A stretch of DNA of 64,000 nucleotides from Methylomicrobium lacus LW14 (GTDB lineage: Bacteria; Pseudomonadota; Gammaproteobacteria; Methylococcales; Methylomonadaceae). The notes under the pieces were generated by a model that was given only the letters and a program-made list of their open reading frames with translations, was not told where the DNA came from and made no database searches. Shown piece by piece: positions 15,470 to 24,859 of the stretch. Where the stretch lies: NCBI RefSeq assembly GCF_000527095.1, contig NZ_AZUN01000001.1, positions 1,426,001 to 1,490,000 on the forward strand. Reading direction: 5' to 3'. Each line of letters begins with the position of its first letter. Position 1 is the stretch's first letter. A program made the translations under genes and the position numbers.

Positions 15470-16603
15470 TTAGAAGTGGTAATGCGCTCCTAAGCCGATA
15501 TATTCCACTTTATCTTTATAAAACTGCCCGCTAGGCGTGAATCCGTTATAGTATTCCACAAGAAGCTGAAGCTTCCGTCCCAGGACTTGTAAATTATCGA
15601 ATTCTACCCCTGCCCTGGCGGAGACATCGGTATTCCAGTTATTTTCCTCGAAATTCTTGAGGTCAACCGCAACGATGGGGCGCATTGAGGCGACATCGAT
15701 GCGCCACGGGCTTCGAAACTCAATGCCGTATTGCGCCGACCATGGCTTAAGCGCCGAAGGTTCGGTATGGAACAGACCACCCCCGCCGCCATACAAGCGT
15801 ACGCCATAGGGAAGCTCATAAGAGAGTCTCAGATCAACGCCTTCGTAACTGAGGTTCACGCGCTCGAATTTAGTGTCGATCTTGCGCAGCAAAAATTCAT
15901 CGCCAAGATGTGAGCTCTGATGATAAAGTCGGCCAAAAGCGGAAAATTGACCGGCACGCACGCTTGAATAAATTGATGCAATAAAATCGGTATTGACCAG
16001 ATCGGACGATGGCGCATCCAGATTGAAGTCGCTAAAGACCCCGGCCTGAATTCCTGCTTCCCATTGCACAGTGGATTGTCCGAAGTTGCCGCGGTAAAAC
16101 GGTATGGTTTCACCGAAACTCACGGAGCCTATATCTTTTCCGTCAAAGTTGTCGCTCTGGAAATTGCGGAAAGCCGCCGAGAAATGAGCCCAGCGCGGAT
16201 CCGCCAATAAGGGCTTGAATAAATGACCGGCAGGCAGAAGCCCTGTGGGTAAAATAATGGATTCAGCCGCCGACACAGCCTCATCGGCGGGAACCTGCCC
16301 TCCCTCTGTAGAAGAGTCCATAGGCGGTTGACCCGTGGTTTCCGTTGTCTTTACCGCATTAACCCCGGGGATTTCCGCTAATAGCTGCACCGCCTTGGCC
16401 CGGTCGGCGTCGTCCAGGCTGCCTATCGGGAAATGAATGACGCCATCGCGTACGCTTAATGACTTAATCTCGAGGTTTAAGTCATGTTTTAACGCGCCGG
16501 CGGCATAGCCTGCAATGTAGGCGTCATCCTGAGCCGTGGCATACGCAAAAGATGCCGGCACCAGCATCACGCCCAGAACCGCCATCAAGCGACAATAAGC
16601 CAT
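15470..16603 (-). CDS. DUF1207 outer-membrane-type protein with BON-like N-terminus
   Basis: A 377-residue protein with an N-terminal signal peptide (cleavage near AYATA). A short BON-like segment follows at about residues 40-90 (LNLEIKSLSVRDGVIHF, IPGVNAVKTTE). The rest matches the DUF1207 family: LFKPLLADPRWAHFSAAF, GETIPFYRG, WEAGIQAGVF, LYHQSSHLGDEFLLR, YGGGGGLFH and a C-terminal aromatic GLGAHYHF typical of beta-barrel outer membrane proteins. The start overlaps the stop of the upstream BON lipoprotein by one base, so the pair is an operon. The molecular function of DUF1207 is unknown; an envelope role is inferred. Confidence 0.88.
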   Translation of the reverse strand: MAYCRLMAVLGVMLVPASFAYATAQDDAYIAGYAAGALKHDLNLEIKSLSVRDGVIHFPIGSLDDADRAKAVQLLAEIPGVNAVKTTETTGQPPMDSSTEGGQVPADEAVSAAESIILPTGLLPAGHLFKPLLADPRWAHFSAAFRNFQSDNFDGKDIGSVSFGETIPFYRGNFGQSTVQWEAGIQAGVFSDFNLDAPSSDLVNTDFIASIYSSVRAGQFSAFGRLYHQSSHLGDEFLLRKIDTKFERVNLSYEGVDLRLSYELPYGVRLYGGGGGLFHTEPSALKPWSAQYGIEFRSPWRIDVASMRPIVAVDLKNFEENNWNTDVSARAGVEFDNLQVLGRKLQLLVEYYNGFTPSGQFYKDKVEYIGLGAHYHF

Positions 16604-17115
16604 TAGTTTGTGCCTGGCGCACTGGCTTTGACAGTCAGCTCCGTTTGCACTGATTTTACATTGGGCTGGCTACTGGCCAGTGCCATGGCTTTGCCGATGC
16701 TTGGATCGGAATCCACCGTGCCGCTCAGCTTCACTACGCCATTCACCGTAGTCACTTCAATTTGAGAAGACTTCAGGAAGGGGTCATTTAATAGCGCCGC
16801 CTTAACATTCATCGTAATCACGGAGTCATCGATGTATTCTCCCGCGGACTGGGCTTTGTCGGTTACTGACTCCTTTGCATTTTCTAGTTGTTTTTCTGCC
16901 TTTTCCGTCGTTTGATCAATCTTTTGCTCAGCCCTGTCAGCCGCTTGCTCAATCTTTTGCTCGGCATTTTCAGCCGCTCGATCGATTTTTTGCCCGGCCT
17001 TTTCTGCCGTTCCTTGTTGTTCGCAACCCGCCAGTCCGAGCACAATGGGTAAACAGGTTATCAAAAGAATTCTATGGGCTAATACATTTTGCATGCATTC
17101 ATTTATCGTTTTCAT
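16603..17115 (-). CDS. BON-domain lipoprotein with coiled-coil spacer
   Basis: A 170-residue precursor with a hydrophobic leader and lipobox LAGC (Cys31), so it is an envelope lipoprotein. Next is a heptad-like spacer of repeated AE(Q/K)KI units (residues 37-85), then one BON domain (YIDDSVITMNVKAALLND to VKSVQTEL). BON domains bind phospholipid interfaces and support envelope integrity under osmotic stress, as in OsmY. The ribosome site AAGGAA precedes the ATG. It is co-transcribed with the DUF1207 gene, and its BON domain resembles the one encoded divergently at 17.6 kb. Confidence 0.9.
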   Translation of the reverse strand: MKTINECMQNVLAHRILLITCLPIVLGLAGCEQQGTAEKAGQKIDRAAENAEQKIEQAADRAEQKIDQTTEKAEKQLENAKESVTDKAQSAGEYIDDSVITMNVKAALLNDPFLKSSQIEVTTVNGVVKLSGTVDSDPSIGKAMALASSQPNVKSVQTELTVKASAPGTN

Positions 17116-17417
17116 GAGCGATTCCTTATTGTTGGGTTTTTAAGCGCAGAAAGCTGAAATATTCATTGAATCCTAACGTTATGATCAGGCCCTGTCTGTA
17201 TGGTATCGCACATGAAGCGGCGGGTATCGATACTTGTGACCCAGCGTTTAGAAACCATACCACCGGCAGGAAAAATTGTCCAATTTGAACATGCAAGACC
17301 CGGTTAGCAGATATCCGTAATCGATTTGGAATAACGGTGTCAAATGACCCTTGATTTCGGAGTTGAAAGACTGGGTCCCTTTCCACTTTAGAAACCCCAT
17401 TCTGTCTGTATGTTCAC
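17116..17417. other. Divergent intergenic region
   Basis: The region between two divergent BON lipoprotein genes is non-coding. It must hold both promoters. It contains a weak minus-strand match (17191-17214) and a clear plus-strand match (17418-17436) to the shared stress-gene motif. Confidence 0.5.
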
Positions 17418-17436
17418 TACCGTACCGACTACGGCT
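17418..17436 (+). promoter_or_regulatory. Shared stress-gene upstream motif, copy 1
   Basis: TACCGTACCGACTACGGCT, ending 157 bases before the ATG of the BON lipoprotein at 17594 and in the same orientation. It matches the core RCCGYACCGACTGCGG found before six other genes here. Confidence 0.55.
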
Positions 17437-17593
17437 TATTTTACAGCTAAAGTGACTTCAAGGTTTTTGGCGAGTACTTCGGCATCAGATGTGTAACCGG
17501 TTGCTTTAATCCATCGGATTTAGACACGTGACGAGGGATTGAGTCATGCAACACCTTATTTTGATTGTTTATGGTTTACTGGGAGAGTTAGTC

Positions 17594-17908
17594 ATGCAAA
17601 ACCTTATTAAATTTATTTCCGCATTCTTTTTGGCCCTGACGTTAATGACTGTTGCAGGTTGCGCATCGACGTCAAGACATGAGGGATCCGGCGAATATGT
17701 TGACGACAGTGTCATCACCATGAAGGTCAAGGCGCAGTTATTCGATGAGCCCAACCTCAGATCCGGCCAGATCAATGTTGAAACCTTCAAGGGCGTGGTT
17801 CAATTGAGCGGTTTCGTGAGCGCCAGGTCCGATATGGATACAGCGATCGAAGTTGCGCGCCGCGTCCCGGGCGTGAAGTCGGTCAAGAATGATATGCGGC
17901 TCAAATAG
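17594..17908 (+). CDS. BON-domain lipoprotein
   Basis: A 104-residue lipoprotein. The ATG at 17594 follows GGGAGAGTTAGTC; an earlier in-frame ATG at 17546 would only lengthen the leader. The lipobox is VAGC, followed by a single BON domain with YVDDSVITMKVKAQLFDE and VPGVKSVKNDMRLK. It is first in a likely operon with DUF883, YqjE-like and YqjK-like genes. It probably acts at the periplasmic membrane surface under osmotic or envelope stress. Confidence 0.9.
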   Translation: MQNLIKFISAFFLALTLMTVAGCASTSRHEGSGEYVDDSVITMKVKAQLFDEPNLRSGQINVETFKGVVQLSGFVSARSDMDTAIEVARRVPGVKSVKNDMRLK

Positions 17909-17922
17909 AGGAGAATGTCACC

Positions 17923-18153
17923 ATGGAAACCGTAGACAAAGCATCTCATTCCGCACATGAGGCGGTCGATATGATTGCCAATGCGACCAATCAGGCCGCA
18001 GATGCGCTTGGCGAAAAAGGAAATCAGCTGAAAACTGCCGAGAAGCAATTGATGGAAAATTGCCGCGGTTATGTTCGCGATAACCCCATAACGTCGCTGG
18101 GTATCGCGGTAGCGGCCGGCTTTCTCTTGAGCCGGCTGTTGAGCGGCCGTTAG
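17923..18153 (+). CDS. DUF883 (ElaB/YqjD-type) membrane-anchored protein
   Basis: A 76-residue protein: amphipathic helix with NQAADALGEKGNQLKTAEKQ, then DNPITSLGIAVAAGFLLSRLL, the conserved C-terminal membrane segment of the ElaB/YqjD family. Enterobacterial relatives are stress-induced and associate ribosomes with the inner membrane. It lies 14 bases after the BON gene. A close paralogue is at 36620-36850. Confidence 0.9.
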   Translation: METVDKASHSAHEAVDMIANATNQAADALGEKGNQLKTAEKQLMENCRGYVRDNPITSLGIAVAAGFLLSRLLSGR

Positions 18154-18166
18154 GCTTTCAAACACC

Positions 18167-18607
18167 ATGGCCCCGGACGCCGAAAAAAATGAAACGCCTG
18201 GTCGTACTGCCACCTGCGACGCTCCGGCAAGCGATTCCGGCGTGCTGGAAGATGCCCGATCATTATGGCAGGAACTGCTTGAGTTAAGCCATGATCGCTT
18301 CCGGCTCGCCGCGCTGGAGACGCGGCGGGCGGGTGAGCGTCTGGTCGTCATGATCATGGTCGCAGCGATGATCGCCGTCTTGCTGAGCGCCGCGTGGCTG
18401 GGACTCATGGCTGCCGCCGTGGCGGGATTGGTCGAGTATGGCGTTGTCTTGAGTAGCGCCATACTGCTTGCCGTCGCGGCCAATTTGCTGCTCGTTCTGA
18501 TCCTCTGTGGCGTAATCCGCCGCAACAGCCGTTATCTACAATTTCCTGCGACCCTCCGCAGTCTTCAGCCCATCCCCCCAGGACCTCAGGAAGCCGAGAA
18601 ATCATGA
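18167..18607 (+). CDS. YqjE-like protein (phage holin superfamily III type)
   Basis: A 146-residue protein with an N-terminal cytoplasmic helix (LWQELLELSHDRFRLAALETRRAGE) and two membrane segments around residues 62-84 and 93-113, the YqjE/holin-X layout. It follows DUF883 as in yqjD-yqjE operons. The ATG overlap with the next gene (stop TGA within ATGA) supports coupling. A decayed copy is at 36108-36412. Confidence 0.84.
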   Translation: MAPDAEKNETPGRTATCDAPASDSGVLEDARSLWQELLELSHDRFRLAALETRRAGERLVVMIMVAAMIAVLLSAAWLGLMAAAVAGLVEYGVVLSSAILLAVAANLLLVLILCGVIRRNSRYLQFPATLRSLQPIPPGPQEAEKS

Positions 18608-19026
18608 TCAAGGCCTATTGTCTAAACCCAAGCAGACCTAAGTCTCTGACGTCTCAAATCAGGCATGCGGAGCGGCAGGTGTTGAAACGTCGACGGGAAG
18701 TCGGTGTTCGCGCCGATAGGCTGTTACGGAAGATACACCAACAGATGACCACTCCTGCGACCTTGCTGCTGGCGGCCGGCATCGGATTTATCATCGGCGA
18801 AATCACCAAGCGCCAATCCCCCAGATTCCGTGGCGACGCTACCGATAAACCAAGCGCCGACAGGACTACACCCTTAAGAGCCGTGCTGAACCTTGTGACC
18901 TCGGTCCACACTTTTTACAGGGCCTTGCCTCTCGTTTGGATGATGAAATCCTTCCGTCAACCAGACGCGTCGGCACAAGCGCCAGGACGGCGATATTACC
19001 CGACGGCAGCGATATCCCATCGCTGA
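18604..19026 (+). CDS. YqjK-like / third gene of DUF883-YqjE operon
   Basis: A 140-residue basic protein. It has an N-terminal coiled region (RHAERQVLKRRREVGVRADRLLRKIHQQM), a single membrane segment (PATLLLAAGIGFIIGEIT), then a linker and a second amphipathic region (LNLVTSVHTFYRALPLVWMM). It occupies the yqjK position in the cluster. A paralogue with the same organisation is encoded at 35644-36111 on the other strand. Function unknown, presumably inner-membrane. Confidence 0.8.
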   Translation: MIKAYCLNPSRPKSLTSQIRHAERQVLKRRREVGVRADRLLRKIHQQMTTPATLLLAAGIGFIIGEITKRQSPRFRGDATDKPSADRTTPLRAVLNLVTSVHTFYRALPLVWMMKSFRQPDASAQAPGRRYYPTAAISHR

Positions 19027-19051
19027 CCCCAGTGGATGGGTATAAGTTAGA

Positions 19052-19070
19052 TACCGTACCGACTGCGGCT
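19052..19070 (+). promoter_or_regulatory. Shared stress-gene upstream motif, copy 2
   Basis: TACCGTACCGACTGCGGCT, 120 bases before the 35-codon copper-storage stub at 19191. The stub keeps the same leader and spacing as the full gene at 26479. Confidence 0.55.
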
Positions 19071-19190
19071 CGTTTTACGGCTAGTGTGCTTGCAAGATTT
19101 TGGCGCTACCCAGGATCGCCACGAAGCTTGGTTCCAGGTCGAGGTGACGTGGACATCTTTGTCCGCGCTTGTTTAGCACAGGAGAATTCC

Positions 19191-19298
19191 ATGACCCAAT
19201 TAGCCAACACACCCTCTGAACACGCCATGCAAGCCTGTATCGAGGCATGTAAGGAATGTGCCGAGAGTTGCCGGCAAATGGGGAGCGCCCTTCACTAA
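19191..19298 (+). pseudogene. Deletion derivative of a four-helix copper-storage-type (DUF326) gene
   Basis: It encodes 35 residues: the first 20 match the start of the intact gene at 26479 (MTQLA.TPSEHA.QACIEAC) and the remainder matches its end (KECAESCRQMG). The middle of the gene is missing, consistent with recombination between the repeats encoding CIEAC and CVEAC. The ribosome site AGGAGAATTCC and upstream leader are retained, so a Cys-rich mini-peptide with four cysteines may still be made. Confidence 0.8.
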
Positions 19299-19513
19299 GC
19301 GTGAATCGGGTTTTTTGATCATGTACTCAATGGGGAACGGCGTCGAATATTTACCAATTCGTAGCATCAAAACCGACCGAAAACAATTTATACAACATTG
19401 TTTTTACTATTTTTTTACAATCCTAGTAAAAATTGGACGCCGATTCACAGAGCTATGAAATGCATTTGAAATCTGCTTAATTTTGTATCTAGAAAAGTGT
19501 TAACACATAAGTG

Positions 19514-20922
<1,409 letters not shown>

Positions 20923-20926
<4 letters not shown>

Positions 20927-21012
20927 CAGCGGCGAACGACGTGGTGTTCCTGCTGGATATTGACAACAAATATCCGGCTGCCGATCTGACGGTCAAGCGT
21001 ATCAGCGACTAG
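20923..21012 (+). pseudogene. N-terminal stub of a HAD-family hydrolase
   Basis: Twenty-nine codons overlapping the zwf stop (ATGA). The start VVFLLDIDN resembles the catalytic N-terminus of HAD phosphatases (FLLDVDNTLLDN), which are commonly encoded next to zwf. Similarity ends at once and a stop follows. This is a truncated remnant; the second catalytic Asp motif position is altered. Confidence 0.55.
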
Positions 21013-21072
21013 ATCAAATGTGACTTGCCGGCCTTGCTAGATTTCGCCCGCGCGAGTCATTCCGAAAAGAGG

Positions 21073-22596
21073 TCACCATGTCAGCCAACGCCGCAGCAGC
21101 CATTGGAGTCTCGGCGTCAGACGCGTGCGGTTGTAGGCGTCCGCTGCCTTCTTGATCGCTTCGGCCTGGGTCGGATAAGCGTGGATGACATGTGCGAGGG
21201 TACGCAATCCGATCCCTGCGACCATCGCCAGGGTGATCTCGTTGATCATATCGCCCGCATGACGGGCGACGATTGTCGCGCCGAGTATCCGGTCCGCCCG
21301 CTCCTTGACGTGGATCTTCACGAAGCCCACCTCCTCATCGTCGGCGATCGCGCGATCAACGTCATGCATCGGGATGGTGAAAGTCTTCACCGGAATGTTC
21401 CGTTCGCGCGCCTGCCGTACATAAAGGCCGACATGAGCAATTGCCGGATCGGTGTAGGTGCACCACGGAATCGTCAGTGCACTCAGACGCTTACGACCTA
21501 GGAACAGCGCATTCTGAACCACGATGCGCGCCGACGCGTCGGCGGTATGAGTGAACTTGTGTTCCAGGCAGGCATCGCCGGCGGCATAAATGCGCCGGTT
21601 GCTGCTGCACAGGAAATCATCGACCCGGATGCCTGTGATAGTGTCGAAATCGACGCCCGCGGCTTCCAGATTAAGGCCATCGACATTCGGTATCCGGCCT
21701 GTGCCGACCAGAATGGCATCGACCGCTACCGTGATGCTGTAGTCGTCGCTAACCAGATCGACGAGTTTCTGCCCGCCTTCCAAGTGCACGTTGACGGCTC
21801 GGGTGTTCAGGCGCACCTCGATGCCGTCGCGCGCAAATGCATCCGAGAGGAGCTGTGCGGCGTCGCGCTCTTCCTTGGGCAGGAACAGCGGTTTTTCCTG
21901 CGCAATAATGGTCTGTGCTCCGAAGCGGCAGAACGCCTGCGCCAGTTCGCAGCCGAGCGGGCCGCCGCCGATGACCAGCAGGCGGCGCGGCAGCTCGGTC
22001 AGGTCGAAGATGTTCTCGTTAGTCAGGTAGTCGATCTCGACGAGGCCGGGAATACAGGTTGTGTTCGGTCGCGCGCCCGTAGCGATAAGCGCCTTTTTGA
22101 AGCGCAGTTTCGTGCCATCCACGGCCAGCGTATCGGTTCCGGTGAAGTACGCCTGGCCGAAGAAGACATCCACGCCGGCCGCGATCAGCCGGTGCACCGA
22201 ATCGGAGCGACTGATGCGGGCGCGAATACCGCGCATGCGCTCCATCACGGCAGCAAAGTCAACGCGGATGTCGCCCGGGATTTGCGCGCCATACTGCTCG
22301 GCATTGCGCATCTCGGCATACAGCCGCGCCGTGCGGATGATCGCTTTCGACGGTACGCAGCCAACATTCAGGCAGTCGCCTCCGAGCAGGTCACGCTCGA
22401 TCAGCGCGACCTTTGCGCCCAGTGCGGCTGCGGCGTGCGCCGCCACCAGTCCCGCGGTGCCGGCACCGACGACCACCAAGCTGTACCGGCCTGCCGGCTG
22501 CGGATTGCGCCATCCGGCTGGATGCACATTTCCCAGCCGCTCGCGATCGTGCGCATCCGGCGGGGCAGTCGAGTAAATGGCATTGAGCTGCTGCAT
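21073..22596 (-). CDS. Mercuric-reductase-like pyridine nucleotide-disulphide oxidoreductase
   Basis: A 507-residue flavoprotein starting at ATG 22596 (MQQLNAIYST). It has the FAD motif VVVGAGTAGLVAAHAAA near residue 41, the redox-active pair in GGDCLNVGCVPSK, NAD(P) motif VIGGGPLGCELAQAF, the second FAD motif IYAAGDA and a C-terminal dimerisation domain with HAYPTQAEAIKKAAD. It resembles mercuric reductase and dihydrolipoamide dehydrogenase relatives but has neither an N-terminal heavy-metal domain nor the C-terminal vicinal cysteines of true MerA. Mercury reduction is therefore doubtful, and no mer genes are nearby. It lies downstream of the glycoamylase-like gene with 29 bases between them. 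Confidence 0.87.
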   Translation of the reverse strand: MQQLNAIYSTAPPDAHDRERLGNVHPAGWRNPQPAGRYSLVVVGAGTAGLVAAHAAAALGAKVALIERDLLGGDCLNVGCVPSKAIIRTARLYAEMRNAEQYGAQIPGDIRVDFAAVMERMRGIRARISRSDSVHRLIAAGVDVFFGQAYFTGTDTLAVDGTKLRFKKALIATGARPNTTCIPGLVEIDYLTNENIFDLTELPRRLLVIGGGPLGCELAQAFCRFGAQTIIAQEKPLFLPKEERDAAQLLSDAFARDGIEVRLNTRAVNVHLEGGQKLVDLVSDDYSITVAVDAILVGTGRIPNVDGLNLEAAGVDFDTITGIRVDDFLCSSNRRIYAAGDACLEHKFTHTADASARIVVQNALFLGRKRLSALTIPWCTYTDPAIAHVGLYVRQARERNIPVKTFTIPMHDVDRAIADDEEVGFVKIHVKERADRILGATIVARHAGDMINEITLAMVAGIGLRTLAHVIHAYPTQAEAIKKAADAYNRTRLTPRLQWLLRRWLTW

Positions 22597-22625
22597 GGTT
22601 GTGATCCTTGAATATAAGGAAGCGG

Positions 22626-24017
22626 CTAAAGCCAGCCGCCGCGGAATCCGGCGCGCCGTAAACCGGCGCCGACATAGGGACAGTCCCGCATCAGCCGCCA
22701 GATCAGTTGGGTGCGATAGTTTTCGATCATCATCACCACGATGCCCTGGTCTAGCCCGAAGTGACCGGCCGAAACCCAGGCGCTGCAGTCGGCAGTGGCG
22801 AGAGTCGGATTGAAACTGCTGGTATACTGCTGAGCGGTCAGCATCTCGGGATATCGTTGCAGCATGTTGCCTGCGGCGCATAAGACGATCTCAGGCGCGA
22901 ACGGCAGCGATGCCAGCGCCGCCCACCCGCTGAGAGTTCCGTCGTCGGGCCCGTACGGCACGCCACGCGCGGCATAGCCGAACAAGCGGCGCCGCTCGTT
23001 GGCCAGTTCGGGCAGCAGATTGCTCGGGCCGTCACAGGCCGTCAGGCCCCAGCAGTTTTCGTCATAACCGACGAACCTGTGCGGGTTGCGCCGCGCATAC
23101 TCACGCTGAACCTCAATGGCTCGTCGGCTGTTCTCGAAATAGTCGCAGCGCTTCTCGCGCATGAAGCGATCCCGAATGCCGCGAAAGTCGATCCAGGCAT
23201 GCGAGTACTGGTGCATGAACAGTGGTCCCGCATACAGATAATCGTAGCCGTACAGATGTTCCCATTGGTAGGTTGCCGTCCAGGTCTCGTAGCTGTCGTC
23301 CTTGAGCGGATGCGTCGGCGAGCCCATCGCGAGGACGTAGAGTATGATAGACTCGTTGTAACCATCCCACCCGTAGTGCAGGAATCCACATTCCGGCTTC
23401 CAGCCTTGCCTGATGGTCGCAGCTCCACCCTGCGACCATCGCCAGTCGACGCGAAGGTATAGCGTCTCGACGAGTTCGCGCAGTTCGGTTTCCTCAGGCG
23501 TATTCGCGGTGAAGTACATGCTTGCGGTCAGCGCGCCGGCGATCAGCAGCGCGGAGTCGATGGTCGACAGCTCCGAGCGCCAGATTCGAGCACCGGTGTG
23601 CATGTCGAGAAAGTGATAGTAGAAACCCTTGAAGCCGGTCGCCTCCGGGCTGCCGCTTTGATCGCTGTCACGAAAGAAACGCAGCACGGAAAGACTGCGT
23701 TTGACCGCGTCGGCGCGCGCCATCCAGCCGCGTTCCACCGCCACCGGATAGACCGACAGGGCGAATCCGACGACGGCAATGCTGGCCGGCGAATTCGCGC
23801 GCGAGTTGTCGGCGATCAGTCCATTGGCCGGATTTACCGCTTGCAGGAAGTAGCCGAATGCAGCACGCTGAAGCTGGTCGAGCCGCTGTTCGTTCATCAA
23901 AGAGTCGCTGGAGCCACGGGCTGACGGATAGCGTACGCGATCCGGTGTGACTGCCGCGTCCGCGCGCGGGGGAAGATCGACGTCCAAGCGCACCTTATGC
24001 TCCCAGATTTGCTTCAT
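22626..24017 (-). CDS. Glycoamylase-like family protein (PF10091 type)
   Basis: A 463-residue (alpha/alpha)6-barrel-type protein. I chose ATG 24017 (MKQIWEHKVRLDVD); the open frame upstream has no support. Conserved features are QRAAFGYFLQAVNPANGLIADNS (quoted in part), GFALSVYPVAVERGWM, GFKGFYYHFLDM, LSTIDSALLIAGAL, YGWDGYNESIILYVLA and FMHQYSHAWIDFRGIRD. Relatives include endo-beta-1,2-glucanase-like enzymes, and the same fold is embedded in cyclic beta-1,2-glucan synthases such as the one at 53.6 kb. No signal peptide is clear. Substrate unproven, but a link to beta-1,2-glucan is attractive. Confidence 0.85.
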   Translation of the reverse strand: MKQIWEHKVRLDVDLPPRADAAVTPDRVRYPSARGSSDSLMNEQRLDQLQRAAFGYFLQAVNPANGLIADNSRANSPASIAVVGFALSVYPVAVERGWMARADAVKRSLSVLRFFRDSDQSGSPEATGFKGFYYHFLDMHTGARIWRSELSTIDSALLIAGALTASMYFTANTPEETELRELVETLYLRVDWRWSQGGAATIRQGWKPECGFLHYGWDGYNESIILYVLAMGSPTHPLKDDSYETWTATYQWEHLYGYDYLYAGPLFMHQYSHAWIDFRGIRDRFMREKRCDYFENSRRAIEVQREYARRNPHRFVGYDENCWGLTACDGPSNLLPELANERRRLFGYAARGVPYGPDDGTLSGWAALASLPFAPEIVLCAAGNMLQRYPEMLTAQQYTSSFNPTLATADCSAWVSAGHFGLDQGIVVMMIENYRTQLIWRLMRDCPYVGAGLRRAGFRGGWL

Positions 24018-24030
24018 GATTGTATGTGTT

Positions 24031-24654
24031 TCACAATTTATCTTCTTTAGGCATGATTTTCGTGATGGGCTGCGGCCGGGCGTGTTTGGCCGAAGGCTGC
24101 ATTTGTGTACTCCCAAACTCCTCGGATGGATATATGATCGAGCGGTCCCGGACGTTGGCAAACGACGTGAGAGTATGAACTTGACGGTGAGTTGCACTCA
24201 TGATGTCCTCGATGCGAATACCACGGACCAGCAAGGCATCTGCGATGAGTGAGCGATGACAGCGCCACGGCACCGCTTCAGCGCACATCAAGACGATTTG
24301 GTATTGGTTCGTCAGACGAATCAATTCTTCGAGACTCTGCGCAAACTCGGGTGTTTGCATGTAATCTGCAAATCCTCGAAAGGAGGCATTACGCCAGCCC
24401 ACGTTCAGCGAATCGATCTTTGCATGACGCAGGCCGCCGAGTCCAGGCATGTGAACATATTCCAAGCCGACTTTCTTTAGCGAACAGAGCAAGGTAGCCT
24501 TGTTGAATTGCGGATTGTGCCGGGAACACGGAATGGTGCGCACATCCACTACGCACGTTGCCCCGTGTGCCTTAAGCAGGCGGATGAATTCCTCGAGCGT
24601 GTGCGTCGAATGGCCTATCGTCATTACCAGCGGTAAAGGTTTTTCCTTTGGCAT
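24031..24654 (-). CDS. DUF488 family protein
   Basis: A 207-residue protein with the DUF488 signature: MTIGHSTHTLEEFIRLL, VVDVRTIPCSRHNPQFN, LGGLR and LMCAEAVPWRCHRSLIADAL, containing the conserved CAE..P..CHR motif. The biochemical role of the family is unknown; a nucleic-acid or thiol-related role has been proposed. The C-terminus is extended and proline/lysine-rich. Ribosome site GAGGAATAAAGC precedes the ATG. It is 13 bases upstream of the glycoamylase-like gene, so all three minus-strand genes may be one operon. Confidence 0.88.
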   Translation of the reverse strand: MPKEKPLPLVMTIGHSTHTLEEFIRLLKAHGATCVVDVRTIPCSRHNPQFNKATLLCSLKKVGLEYVHMPGLGGLRHAKIDSLNVGWRNASFRGFADYMQTPEFAQSLEELIRLTNQYQIVLMCAEAVPWRCHRSLIADALLVRGIRIEDIMSATHRQVHTLTSFANVRDRSIIYPSEEFGSTQMQPSAKHARPQPITKIMPKEDKL

Positions 24655-24859
24655 GCTTTATTCCTCGTACTCGGCAACTTTTTTATTCTCAGCGGACTCA
24701 TTGTTTATTTTTGAGTTTCTTGAGCGCCGGTCCCTTGTGCATAGCCAGAGGTGCTTACCAGTAACCCGAGAAGCTGCGGCCTCTCAGGCGGCGCAATACC
24801 CAGACCGTGAGATCCAGTCGTAAAAAGTGATATGGGCTCCAGCAAAAACGAATCCGGTC

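Noticed and set aside
21547..22611. A 354-codon plus-strand frame opposite the mercuric-reductase-like gene
   Set aside because: It is antisense to a protein with clear FAD and NAD motifs and has no recognisable domain itself.
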